Source: a virus
IMG/VR virus record: IMGVR_UViG_3300045738_002191
Span: 1 to 34,688 of that record
Length of the DNA: 34,688 nt
Direction: 5' to 3' (one strand)
This document shows positions 5,252 through 12,629 of the stretch, piece by piece; the first letter of the stretch is position 1; every line of letters starts with the position of its first letter. A model generated the notes under the pieces. The model made no database searches and was not told where the DNA came from. It saw nothing but the letters and a program-made list of their open reading frames with translations. The position numbers and the translations under genes are program-made.

Positions 5252-5647
5252 ATGAACAAAGAGCGAGAACAAACGACATCGTCATCAGGTTTACCGCCCA
5301 GCGATGATGCCATAACGGCTCATAAAGGCGTCCTGCAGCGACTAATCGATAAGTTTCGTGGTCCCCAATTTGCGCTCGGTTATCCGCCACCTGATTGGCT
5401 ATTTCTAAAGGAAGACGAAATTCTTCGGCCAGCGCAAAAGTCCCTAGAAGAGCTGAGAATAGTAGTCCCGCCCAACATATCACCAGAACGATTGGTAATT
5501 GAGGGGTGCTGGGGAGATGGCTTCCCTGAAGTGAAATTAATGCGGGCAGACGCGCCTAATAATGATGGGGTGATTATGATTTTCTTAACAAGGCGTAGTG
5601 TCTTTACCAAAGGCACTGAGCCGCTGCAGACGGAGGTGAACGAGTGA
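5252..5647 (+). CDS. Early protein of unknown function, coupled to the replication gene
   Basis: This 131-residue frame has a Ser/Pro-rich, probably disordered N-terminus (TTSSSGLPPSDD), a basic helix (LQRLIDKFRG) and a C-terminal part (LVIEGCWGDGFPEVKLMRADAPNNDGVIMIFL) that looks folded. Its stop overlaps the GTG start of the replication initiator in a GTGA, so the two are translationally coupled. The Shine-Dalgarno is weak. A minus-strand frame (5214-5483) with two hydrophobic stretches lies across its first half, so an internal start is possible. No family is recognised. Confidence 0.55.
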   Translation: MNKEREQTTSSSGLPPSDDAITAHKGVLQRLIDKFRGPQFALGYPPPDWLFLKEDEILRPAQKSLEELRIVVPPNISPERLVIEGCWGDGFPEVKLMRADAPNNDGVIMIFLTRRSVFTKGTEPLQTEVNE

Positions 5648-6489
5648 GTGCAAAAGCGACTTTCGCCGCCTGGAACCTTGAAGTCGGCGGTAATGCTAAG
5701 TTGGTTGCGTTGAGCTTAGGTAACTTTGCCAATGAAATGGATTTTGCGTGGCCTTCAAAATCAACAATAGCTAGGCAAACGGGGTTGTCTTTACCGACCG
5801 TAAAACGCCAAATAAAAGAGTTATTGGAGGCCGGCCACATAGAGGAATTTGGAAGTGTTTCTCTGCGTAGCAAATCTGACGGCCGACGCAGAGAGGTGGT
5901 TCGATACCGCTTGAATTTTGCTACCGATTTGCCCGACAACTTGCCTCGTGAAGCCGACGAAGGGGATGAAATTCAGCCTGAAAGTAGGGCCCCTGCCGCG
6001 AGGGTTCAAAATGAACCGTCGCCAGATAATAAGGCGTTTAGTGCCACGGTTGACGGGGCTTTCACGGGGGTACAAATTGCCCCGGTTCAAAATGACCCTG
6101 GGTCAAATGAGGCTCCACGGGGGGTCACAGTGAACCCCAATCCTAACATTAATCCTACCAATACAATCTCACCAACATCATCAACATCGCGCGCGGCAAT
6201 TCACGCATTTTCGATGTCTCTCGACTGGCACCCAGATCTCAATCGGTTTGCTGAGCTGATGGCATTGCGTGGAATTGTGAACGAGATGTTTTCGCCAGAG
6301 GCGCTGAACGAGTTTCGGATTTTTTGGCAGGCCGATGGCCGTACGTTTCGCCAAGAGCAGTGGGAGCACAAGCTGGCGAGCTCGCTAATTGAGTTTGAAG
6401 CCAAGCGCCTTCGTCGTGAGTCGTCGCATGCAATGCCCCATTTCGGCGAAGCCTACGCCCGACGTGAGCGCGAGGGCCGGTTGTCATGA
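5644..6489 (+). CDS. Replication initiator, lambda O-like N-terminus with DnaT-like C-terminus
   Basis: This 281-residue protein should open the phage origin and recruit host replication proteins. Residues 1-75 form a winged helix-turn-helix of the phage O type (FAWPSKSTIARQTGLSLPTVKRQIKELLEAGHIEE). Residues 95-180 are a Pro/Asn-rich linker. The C-terminal 90 residues (LDWHPDLNRFAELMALRGI, FRIFWQADGRTFRQEQWEHKLASSLIEFE) match the DnaT-type single-strand-binding primosomal domain. The linker DNA carries the iteron cluster at 6003-6137, as lambda ori lies inside gene O. Start GTG 5644 overlaps the previous stop; the next gene starts in the ATGA at its end. No helicase or helicase loader follows, so the DnaT-like domain probably recruits the host primosome. 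Confidence 0.82.
   Translation: MSAKATFAAWNLEVGGNAKLVALSLGNFANEMDFAWPSKSTIARQTGLSLPTVKRQIKELLEAGHIEEFGSVSLRSKSDGRRREVVRYRLNFATDLPDNLPREADEGDEIQPESRAPAARVQNEPSPDNKAFSATVDGAFTGVQIAPVQNDPGSNEAPRGVTVNPNPNINPTNTISPTSSTSRAAIHAFSMSLDWHPDLNRFAELMALRGIVNEMFSPEALNEFRIFWQADGRTFRQEQWEHKLASSLIEFEAKRLRRESSHAMPHFGEAYARREREGRLS
6003..6137. repeat. Iteron cluster, candidate phage replication origin
   Basis: Short related units recur inside the initiator gene: GGTTCAAAATGAACC (6003-6017), GGTACAAATTGCCCC (6069-6083), GGTTCAAAATGACCC (6084-6098), GGGTCAAATGAGG (6100-6112) and GGTCACAGTGAACCC (6123-6137). Each is a partly symmetrical 13-15-bp unit of the form GGt-CAAAatGa-CC. An A/T-rich tract follows (6138-6186). 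This arrangement, repeats in the linker part of an O-type gene followed by an A/T-rich segment, is that of lambda ori. Confidence 0.65.
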
Positions 6490-7115
6490 TTACGGAGCAA
6501 GTTAATAGCGCGTGGTCTACGCAGGTTGGCGGCGGGCATTACAAAGACGCCAAAATTCAGCCTGCGCAATTTTGGGTGGCAAATCAGTTGCCCGGCGCAG
6601 AAAGCGCAGTAGTCAAATATGTGTTTCGGTGGCGGGGCAAGGACGGGGTTAAGGATCTTAAAAAGAGCAGGCATTTCATTCAGCTCATGATTGATGCCTA
6701 TTTCGGGCGAGACGCGTTTGCATCGCCGCGTGTCGCGAGTGCTGATTTTCAGTGGGTAATAACGCCTGAGCGGTTCTGCATAGAAAACCAGTTAGATGAT
6801 GCTGCGAGTTATGTTATTGGTTTGGTCTGTCGCTGCGAGAGTGCGGCTGCACTGCTGACAGCAATTAAAACCATCAACTTGATGATCGATTTTGCCATGG
6901 GTGAGGGGCTTTCTGGTGTGGATCTGACGAATGTGTCGACAAGCCGCGATGCGACACTAAAAGCACAGCAGGCAATATACATCGCTATTAATCGCTTGGA
7001 GGATTTTGACCAGGTGCTGCGAGATCCCAATGTGCTGGATGATGCCTACCGTGAATACGAGCGGGAGAAGCTTGGTAAGACACTAGCGTTCCTTCGTAGA
7101 GAGGCGCGAGCCTAA
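6486..7115 (+). CDS. DUF3310 protein with an internal duplication
   Basis: The N-terminal 65 residues carry the DUF3310 signature (VGGGHYKDAKIQPAQFWVANQL, SAVVKYVFRWRGKDGVKDLKKSRHFIQLMI), a small helical module common in phage replication regions. A second, degenerate copy follows at about 99-140: FCIENQLDDAASYVIGLVCRCES, then IKTINLMIDFA, aligning with FWVANQLPGAESAVVKYVFRWRG and HFIQLMIDAYF. The usual family length is close to one module, so this 209-residue form is a duplication with a helical tail. The ATG overlaps the initiator stop (ATGA) and the next gene starts in TAATG. The molecular role of DUF3310 is not established. Confidence 0.75.
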   Translation: MITEQVNSAWSTQVGGGHYKDAKIQPAQFWVANQLPGAESAVVKYVFRWRGKDGVKDLKKSRHFIQLMIDAYFGRDAFASPRVASADFQWVITPERFCIENQLDDAASYVIGLVCRCESAAALLTAIKTINLMIDFAMGEGLSGVDLTNVSTSRDATLKAQQAIYIAINRLEDFDQVLRDPNVLDDAYREYEREKLGKTLAFLRREARA

Positions 7116-7435
7116 TGCTGGCAGGCCGAATCCCAAGCAAGGAAGAGCGGTTATGGATGAATCGGATCGTGCAGGTGGGGTGCATTATTTGCCGCATTTT
7201 TAAGCAGGTAGAAAGCCCAGCTGAAATTCACCACCTAGACGGCAAAACAAAGCCGGAGGCTCATAAGCGCACATTGCCATTGTGCCCTTGTCATCATCGG
7301 ATACCGGGTAAGGGATGGGTGAGCCGCGCAGACGGCAAAAAGGCATTTGAGGCTGAGTATCTGCCAGAAGACGATTTGCTGGAGATTACTCAAGCGCTGG
7401 TGACTGAAATGGTGTTACGGGGTTACCTACTGTGA
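7115..7435 (+). CDS. Ref-like RecA-dependent HNH-type nuclease
   Basis: This 106-residue protein matches the phage P1 Ref (recombination enhancement) nuclease core. It has CIIC, then EIHHLDGKTK, TLPLCPCHH and KKAFEAEYLPEDDLLE, the Cys/His ligands and HH pair of this HNH-like fold. Ref cuts DNA within RecA filaments at D-loops. In many prophages short Ref-like proteins sit, as here, among replication and recombination genes. The long disordered N-terminus of P1 Ref is absent. TAATG start coupling to the preceding gene and GTGA coupling to the DUF1064 nuclease gene suggest joint expression. RecA dependence is inherited from the family and not visible here. Confidence 0.8.
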   Translation: MLAGRIPSKEERLWMNRIVQVGCIICRIFKQVESPAEIHHLDGKTKPEAHKRTLPLCPCHHRIPGKGWVSRADGKKAFEAEYLPEDDLLEITQALVTEMVLRGYLL

Positions 7436-7761
7436 GATTTCGTGGTGCCAAAGGCCTGTCCAGTAAATACGGAAATCAGCGTGTTGGTGGTTATGACTCT
7501 AAGCGAGAGTTAAAGCGCGCCACTGAGTTGGCATTGCTTGCAAAGGCTGGTGAGATTCGCGACCTGCAAGAGCAGGTGCGTTTTGAGCTGATACCAAAGC
7601 AGGACGGGGAGCGTGCCACGCACTATGTGGCGGACTTTGTATACGTAACCAAAGATAACCAAAAGGTGGTGGAAGACACCAAGGGCCACCGCACACCCAT
7701 TTACAACATAAAACGCAAGCTGATGCTGTACAGGCACGGTATTCGGATACTGGAGACGTAA
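7432..7761 (+). CDS. DUF1064 nuclease-like protein
   Basis: This 109-residue protein has the DUF1064 pattern: KYGNQRVGGYDSKRELKRATEL at the start, then ADFVYV, KVVEDTKGHRT and YNIKRKLML. The D...ExTK spacing fits a PD-(D/E)xK nuclease, with Asp in ADF and Glu/Lys in VEDTKG as likely metal ligands. Such proteins often occupy the place of a Holliday-junction resolvase in phage early operons; no RusA or RuvC-like gene is seen elsewhere in the window. GTG 7432 overlaps the Ref-like stop (GTGA). Confidence 0.75.
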   Translation: MRFRGAKGLSSKYGNQRVGGYDSKRELKRATELALLAKAGEIRDLQEQVRFELIPKQDGERATHYVADFVYVTKDNQKVVEDTKGHRTPIYNIKRKLMLYRHGIRILET

Positions 7762-7763
7762 AA

Positions 7764-8120
7764 GTGAAAAGAGATTGGGAATGCATAAGAGAAATTCTGC
7801 GCATGCTGGAGGCCATGCCAGACACCACCAGTACCTTACACCCAAACAAAGTTGGTGGATGGAGTGAAGAGGAGGCCAGTTATCACATGCACCTCTTAGA
7901 GCAAGCTGGCTTGATTGAGGCGACCTGCAGAACGTCCTTGAATGCCCCGCTGCTTTGCATGGGCCGGATGTTGACATGGCAGGGTCATGAGCTGTTGGAC
8001 AAGCTTAATAGTCAGTCTCTGTGGAACACGGTCAAGGCTTATGCGCGGGATCGCAGCGTAGAGCTGTCTTTCGAAGCGATCAGTATTCTTGCCAGAAAGG
8101 GGCTTGAAGAGCTTCTGTAG
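7764..8120 (+). CDS. DUF2513 protein, winged-helix type
   Basis: The N-terminus MKRDWECIREILRMLEAMP and the segment YHMHLLEQAGLIEA, followed by LTWQGHELLDKL and WNTVKAYARD, are the marks of DUF2513, a small winged-helix-like family of phages and genomic islands. It probably binds DNA, but the target is unknown. GTG at 7764 follows the previous stop by two bases. The early-region position suggests regulation or replication support. Confidence 0.78.
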   Translation: MKRDWECIREILRMLEAMPDTTSTLHPNKVGGWSEEEASYHMHLLEQAGLIEATCRTSLNAPLLCMGRMLTWQGHELLDKLNSQSLWNTVKAYARDRSVELSFEAISILARKGLEELL

Positions 8121-8175
8121 TGAGTGCGGGCGGCATAAAACCAGCAGCTCGATAAACTGTATTAAGGGGGATGGC

Positions 8176-8787
8176 ATGGCAGTGGCGGAAAAGCTTGAAA
8201 GCGATTACAGCGAATACGTTGGCTTTCTGCGCTTTGTGCTTAGCGTGACCGAGCAGGGCGGGGGTGGCGGTATAGCTGATTGGATTAATACCAAACCGAA
8301 TGCAGGAAGCGTGGATCCACGGTTGTGGCGCGCGGCCGGTGAGCACTGCGTTCATGCGGTTGCTACCAGAAAGAATGGTGGTAGTGAGGCGCCTCTGGAT
8401 GAGGTCGATTTTATGAAGTCGCGCTATGTCAAAGTGATTAACGACCTGCCGGCGCCATTCCCAGATCAGATTCGTGGACGCTGTGCACCGGAACCGGATA
8501 TTTGGCAGTTGTTCTCTATCATCAACCCGATTCTAGATACCTACCGCGAGACTGTTCCCAAAGCCCGGGCAGCCGCCATGCTGAACTTTGAACTACGGCG
8601 CTGGGATGAGGCCCGACAAGGCCCTAAGCCGCATATTCGTGAGCTGTTTGGTCACACCAAGGAATCATGGCCAGACGCCAAAGAGCGAAAGGCGTGGGAT
8701 GAGGTTAAGCGTAAACTGCGTGACGTTATGCGCCCAGCAATAGCTTTCTGGGTGAGTGAGTGCAAGGCGCGCGGGTATGATCTTTAG
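8176..8787 (+). CDS. Last early gene, unrecognised; positional candidate for a late regulator
   Basis: This is a 203-residue, mainly helical, basic protein (PDIWQLFSIINPILDTYRETVPKARAAAMLNFELRRWDEA; WPDAKERKAWDEVKRKLRDVM) with no motif I can name. I start it at ATG 8176 because AAGGGGG lies five bases upstream; the frame is open further left but overlaps DUF2513. It is the last rightward early gene and occupies the Q antiterminator position of lambdoid phages. A strong terminator lies before the lysis genes (11391-11414), which such a protein could act on. No similarity to known Q proteins is visible, so this role is inferred from position only. Confidence 0.6.
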   Translation: MAVAEKLESDYSEYVGFLRFVLSVTEQGGGGGIADWINTKPNAGSVDPRLWRAAGEHCVHAVATRKNGGSEAPLDEVDFMKSRYVKVINDLPAPFPDQIRGRCAPEPDIWQLFSIINPILDTYRETVPKARAAAMLNFELRRWDEARQGPKPHIRELFGHTKESWPDAKERKAWDEVKRKLRDVMRPAIAFWVSECKARGYDL

Positions 8788-8795
8788 CGGTCGTG

Positions 8796-8820
8796 CACGC
8801 CGAATGAGTAAATCGGCGTG
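8796..8820. terminator. Hairpin at the end of the early operon
   Basis: CACGCCGA and TCGGCGTG form a perfect 8-bp stem around a nine-base loop, nine bases after the early operon stop codon. No strong T tract follows on either strand, so it may be a weak or bidirectional terminator or an mRNA-stabilising hairpin. It lies between two convergent genes. Confidence 0.45.
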
Positions 8821-8850
8821 AACTAATTGAACGCTGTAAAAGCGTAGTAT

Positions 8851-11181
8851 TTACTGTGAGTAGTCTTTGTTTCTCTTTGGCGGCTCTGCGGGGCGGCGAT
8901 ACAGCTCCCAGTTTTTATCGAAGTCTATATCTTGCAGTAGCACGGGGCGGGAAAAGTAGTACCCTTGTAAATAGTTTACTCCAGCGCTCCGCAAGAATGC
9001 AGCTTGCTCAGCAGTTTCAACGCCTTCCGCGACAACATACAAGTCCAAAGCTTTCGCGGTCGCGACGATGCTCTTCAATATCTCTGCTTTTTCTTTGCTT
9101 TCAGGTACTCCGTCGACCATTAATTTATCAATTTTAATGCCATCTAGTTTGAATTGGCTTAAGTAGGATAGCGACGAGTAGCCGGTACCAAAGTCATCAA
9201 TTACAACACGAACACCCGCTTCGCGGAGTGTATTGATAGCCGCAATCGAACTGGCAGTATTGCGCATTAGCGTTGATTCTGTGATTTCTATGGTAAGGCG
9301 CTCTCTGGGGATGAATGCCTTTTTCATCTTTTGTATAAATGATTCAACGAATTCGTTATCGACGAATAGAGAGGGAGAAAAGTTAATACTCACGCTTCCA
9401 TAGTTGAGCTTGGCTGATAAAGTAGCAAAATCTGAGCCTACACGGTCTAAAATCGATTGAGTCAGTGCCGGCATAATTCCAGCTTCTTCTGCGATGGATA
9501 TAAATGAGTCGGGAGGCTTAACTCCATCTACTGGATGGTTCCACCGCGCGAGTGCTTCTACGGAATGTAGCGTATAGTCGCTTGCATTCACTATAGGCTG
9601 ATAAGCCGCCACGATCCGTCTTGATTGAATTGCGTGTCTTAACTCTGAGGCGATTTTGATAAAATGGTTTGCTGATTCGCTAATGTCCTGGCTATAAAAT
9701 CGGGTTGAGTTTCGTCCGATTTCTTTGGCTGTGCTGACTGCATATTCGGCATTCGCGATAACACGCCGAGCTGGCGCGTTATTATAGGACAGATAGTCTA
9801 TTCCTATCGAAACGGTTAAAAAAACGGATCCGAACTCAATATTTAGCGGCGACGTCAGGCAATGTCTTGCTTTTGCAATAATGTTTATTAGTTCTGGCTG
9901 AGAAATGTCATTTTCCATATAGACTGCAAATCTATCAGCGTGCAATCGCGTGATGAAGGCCTTGTCTGGGAATATCTTTTCAAGAATACGAGAAAATTCC
10001 TTAAGAATTCTGTCGCCACCCTCCCGATCATACGCAATATTAAAACGCCTGAAATTGTCGATATCGAAGACGATAAGAGGGGCTTTTTTATTGTTTGGGG
10101 CAGTAGCTGAGGATATTTCGCCATTTATTCTGCACTCAAACTCTCGCGGGCTTATTAGGCCTGTTAAGCTATCAATCTTTCGTGATTTAGTTAGCTCTGT
10201 TTTGAGGCCCAATAGCTCCGAGATACTTTCAAAGTTGGCAATAATTAAGTTGTCTGAGCCACTAGCTAAGGTAAGCGTGCATTGATACGGAGACGCTGTG
10301 TCCAGGTCGTCGCCAATCGGGACTATGCCGCTCCAAGATCCTTTGTTTGCCACGCTGTTTTGAATGAATGCTCTTTCTCTTCCTGAGACAATCAATCGCT
10401 TCAGTGACATCACTCGGTGGCCCACTACCTTGTCTATGGTGTCGCCTGCAATTTCAACGGCTGCGGCGTTAAACCAAACAATATTCCAGTTATGATCGGC
10501 TATCATAAAAGGTGTAGTGACGCCGTTTAAAACCAGCATTGCTCGGCGTTCAACGTTTTCTAGCTCTAGTTCACGTCGACGGTCACGAAGAATTAGTGAC
10601 GCGTAGCGGTTATTATCATCATTGGTATAAATTGTGCTTACTATTTCAATTGGAATAAGGTTCCCGTTCTTGGCCACTACTTCTATATTGGCTTGAGCGG
10701 TTGATAATTCGCATTGACCATCATTAATTGCAGTAAATATATGATCGGCTTCACGCATAAAGAGCGCAGTACCACCTTCAATAAGTTCTGCGTGTGTATA
10801 TCCGAGTAGTTCACATGTTGCTGGATTGGCGCTTACGATTTCTCCGTTAAGGTGTGCTTGTATAATTCCAAATGAAATTTTATTTATTAGAACATCGTGC
10901 TCTTGTTTTAGTGCTTGGTTTGTTCTTTTGTATTGTGTTATCGAACTCGATATTAATGGCGCTGAAATTGCGAGGAAAATAAGGCCTGCGAGCGATTCAA
11001 AAATTAGTGAACCAGTTGCTGTTGGAAAGTAGGTGGTTCGAATAAACTCGACTATCGCTATGGTTAGGAAGCCAAGCACTATATACAGAAACATGAAGCG
11101 CCATTGGCGTACTCCATATTTAGCTCGTTTTACCCCATTGTCGGAAAGACTTGGTTTTCTTTTGGTTGGCCTATTTTCCAT
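8851..11181 (-). CDS. Membrane PAS-PAS-GGDEF-EAL protein, probable c-di-GMP phosphodiesterase
   Basis: This 776-residue inner-membrane protein has two N-terminal membrane segments (about residues 25-48 and 58-78), two PAS-like domains (about 97-205 and 212-320), a GGDEF domain (about 335-480) and an EAL domain (about 500-760). The GGDEF signature is replaced by HADRF, so cyclase activity is unlikely. The EAL domain keeps the key elements: EALARW, SINFSP, IEITES, DDFGTGYSS, KIDKLMV, AEGVE and LQGYYFSRP, so c-di-GMP hydrolysis is expected. ATG 11181 has AGAGGG six bases upstream. It lies on the opposite strand between the early genes and the lysis cassette, a moron position with its own promoter. 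Operator-like cores at 11215-11226 and 11315-11325 suggest phage control. It would affect host motility and biofilm choice. Confidence 0.9.
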   Translation of the reverse strand: MENRPTKRKPSLSDNGVKRAKYGVRQWRFMFLYIVLGFLTIAIVEFIRTTYFPTATGSLIFESLAGLIFLAISAPLISSSITQYKRTNQALKQEHDVLINKISFGIIQAHLNGEIVSANPATCELLGYTHAELIEGGTALFMREADHIFTAINDGQCELSTAQANIEVVAKNGNLIPIEIVSTIYTNDDNNRYASLILRDRRRELELENVERRAMLVLNGVTTPFMIADHNWNIVWFNAAAVEIAGDTIDKVVGHRVMSLKRLIVSGRERAFIQNSVANKGSWSGIVPIGDDLDTASPYQCTLTLASGSDNLIIANFESISELLGLKTELTKSRKIDSLTGLISPREFECRINGEISSATAPNNKKAPLIVFDIDNFRRFNIAYDREGGDRILKEFSRILEKIFPDKAFITRLHADRFAVYMENDISQPELINIIAKARHCLTSPLNIEFGSVFLTVSIGIDYLSYNNAPARRVIANAEYAVSTAKEIGRNSTRFYSQDISESANHFIKIASELRHAIQSRRIVAAYQPIVNASDYTLHSVEALARWNHPVDGVKPPDSFISIAEEAGIMPALTQSILDRVGSDFATLSAKLNYGSVSINFSPSLFVDNEFVESFIQKMKKAFIPRERLTIEITESTLMRNTASSIAAINTLREAGVRVVIDDFGTGYSSLSYLSQFKLDGIKIDKLMVDGVPESKEKAEILKSIVATAKALDLYVVAEGVETAEQAAFLRSAGVNYLQGYYFSRPVLLQDIDFDKNWELYRRPAEPPKRNKDYSQ

Positions 11182-11205
11182 GGGTTTCCCTCTGTCTATC
11201 CGCAC

Positions 11206-11390
11206 ATAAATGGACTATAGCAAATGAAAAGACGCCCAAACAATTACGGATCTTAAATAAGAGGCGATATATATAATTTTCATTAATAGGCGTGGTCACT
11301 ATCTTTGAGCGAGAAAATAGCAAATTCAATCGAGTTTTCCATAGACAGCTGATGTATGAGCAGTTTTAATTAGTATCAAGTAAATCCCAA
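11206..11390. promoter_or_regulatory. Divergent control region between the EAL gene and the lysis cassette
   Basis: This A/T-rich spacer should hold the promoter of the leftward EAL gene and a late rightward promoter. Two operator-like cores are present, CTATAGCAAATG (11215-11226) and AAATAGCAAAT (11315-11325), sharing ATAGCAAA with the switch operators. I see no clear consensus -35/-10 pair in either direction. Confidence 0.4.
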
Positions 11391-11414
11391 AGCCCGCCGT
11401 GTGCGGGTTTTTTT
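11391..11414 (+). terminator. Rho-independent terminator before the lysis genes
   Basis: CCCGC (11393-11397) and GCGGG (11403-11407) form a GC stem with a CGTGT loop, followed by seven T. It faces rightward into the late operon, 60 bases before the first lysis gene, with no complete rightward gene ahead of it. This is the expected place of a tR'-type terminator that an antiterminator must overcome to switch on late genes. Confidence 0.75.
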
Positions 11415-11473
11415 ATGCCTGAAATATTTTCGCATTTCCTCCATCGTTAGTAATTTTTAATTCGAGCTTATTA

Positions 11474-11944
11474 ATGATTGTCAGCGTAATTAGATTTCTA
11501 TCTGATGTTGATTCAACGGCATCAGAAATCTTTGTCGACGGCGTGAAGGTTTGCTACGGACTGGAAGATGAGTTCAGGGCAAAAAAGGTCTATGGCGAAA
11601 CTCGCATTCCTGCCGGTGTTTATCGCGTTGGTGTTCATACCGTTGGGCGCTTTCATGATCGCTATAGCAACAATGTTTTTGCCGGCATTCATAAGGGCAT
11701 GCTTCATATACTTGATGTGCCTTCATTCGAGTGGATCTTAATTCACTGTGGCGTCACAGATGACCACACGGCGGGCTGCTTGCTGGTAGGCGATGATGTG
11801 ATTACGACTAATCGTGCAATGCGCCTCGTGGATAGCCCGAGCGCCTATCGTCGATTGTATGCGCTGGTCATTGATGCGGCTCTCGCTGGCGACCTGACCA
11901 TTGAGTTTGTCGATAAGGATTTGAGCATGGTGAAGGCAGCATGA
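11474..11944 (+). CDS. DUF5675 protein, probable peptidoglycan-acting lysis enzyme
   Basis: This 156-residue protein matches DUF5675: GLEDEFRAKKVYGETRIPAGVYRV, then GMLHILDVPSFEWILIHCGVTDDHTAGCLLVGDDV. The H-C-G and T-x-G-C-L-L-V pattern resembles the HxG(N)...GC(I/L)xV of L,D-transpeptidase-like or related cell-wall enzymes. Family members stand next to holins in phage lysis cassettes, as here with two holin-like genes following. An endolysin role is therefore likely but not proven by a known catalytic family. It is the first gene after the terminator at 11391-11414 and overlaps the next gene by four bases (ATGA). Confidence 0.7.
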   Translation: MIVSVIRFLSDVDSTASEIFVDGVKVCYGLEDEFRAKKVYGETRIPAGVYRVGVHTVGRFHDRYSNNVFAGIHKGMLHILDVPSFEWILIHCGVTDDHTAGCLLVGDDVITTNRAMRLVDSPSAYRRLYALVIDAALAGDLTIEFVDKDLSMVKAA

Positions 11945-12435
11945 ACTGGAAGTCTATTGCAAAATCTGTCGGACAAGCAGCACCACTATTGGGAGCAGTG
12001 CTGGCAGGCCCTGCTGGTGGCGCTGTTGGTTCTCTCATTGCTAGCGGCCTTGGCGTTGATGGTAACCCTGAGTCTGTTGCAGCAGCTCTTAGTGATCCTG
12101 ATACATTGGTACGGCTCAAGCAGATTGAGGCGGATCATCGCGCCGAACTTGAGTCGATGGCAGTAGACCTGGCTAAGGCTGAGTTACGCAATCAAGAGCA
12201 GGCGAGAGAGATCCACAAACATTCGCCCATGCCTATGGTTGTTACCGGGGCATTAACGATGATCTTTGCTGCTGCACTTTACATGATGTTTAACACCGAA
12301 ATACCAGATGCAAACCGTGATTTGGCTTATGTAATGCTGGGGCAGTTGTCTGCCTTATGGGGAGCGTCGGTTACGTTTTGGGTTGGTACTACGCGCTCAA
12401 GTGCGGAAAAAACTAGATTAATGGCAGGTAAGTGA
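11941..12435 (+). CDS. 3TM-type holin-like membrane protein
   Basis: This 164-residue protein has a Gly/Ala-rich hydrophobic N-terminus (APLLGAVLAGPAGGAVGSLIASGLG), a charged helical middle (LKQIEADHRAELESMAVDLAKAELRNQEQAREIHKHSP), and two C-terminal membrane segments (MVVTGALTMIFAAALYMMF and LGQLSALWGASVTFWVGT). This matches the 3TM holin family described for gene transfer agents and phages. It starts in the ATGA at the end of the DUF5675 gene and is followed by a second holin. It should form inner-membrane holes or regulate their timing. Confidence 0.75.
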   Translation: MNWKSIAKSVGQAAPLLGAVLAGPAGGAVGSLIASGLGVDGNPESVAAALSDPDTLVRLKQIEADHRAELESMAVDLAKAELRNQEQAREIHKHSPMPMVVTGALTMIFAAALYMMFNTEIPDANRDLAYVMLGQLSALWGASVTFWVGTTRSSAEKTRLMAGK

Positions 12436-12629
12436 TGGCGCCAGATAAGGCATCAACGGTAGTGAGTTATACCGCTTCAGCAGTCACAACTGTCGCGGGA
12501 CTTTCAATCAATGAATGGGTTGCTATCGGCGGTCTGCTGATTGGTGTGGCCACGTTTGCAACGAATGTCTGGTTCAGGCGTGAGCAAATAAAGATTCAGC
12601 GCGAGCTGGGCGTCGCCCCGAAGGACTAG
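12435..12629 (+). CDS. Class II holin-like protein (HP1/P21 S type)
   Basis: This 64-residue protein is laid out as STVVSYTASAVTTVAGLSINEWVAIGGLLIGVATFATNVWFRREQIKIQRELG. Two hydrophobic helices are separated by the turn SINEWVAIG, followed by a basic tail. This closely follows the class II holins of HP1 and phage 21 (SxxQWxAIGVL, then LTYLTNLYFKxRED). Its ATG shares a base with the 3TM holin stop (TGATG). With two holin-like proteins in tandem, one may act as antiholin or pinholin. Confidence 0.75.
   Translation: MAPDKASTVVSYTASAVTTVAGLSINEWVAIGGLLIGVATFATNVWFRREQIKIQRELGVAPKD

Noticed and set aside
5214-5483. Minus-strand 89-residue hydrophobic frame as a gene
   Set aside because: It starts from GTG without a good ribosome site and overlaps a plus-strand frame that is coupled to the replication gene. 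It is kept only as a point for expression checks.
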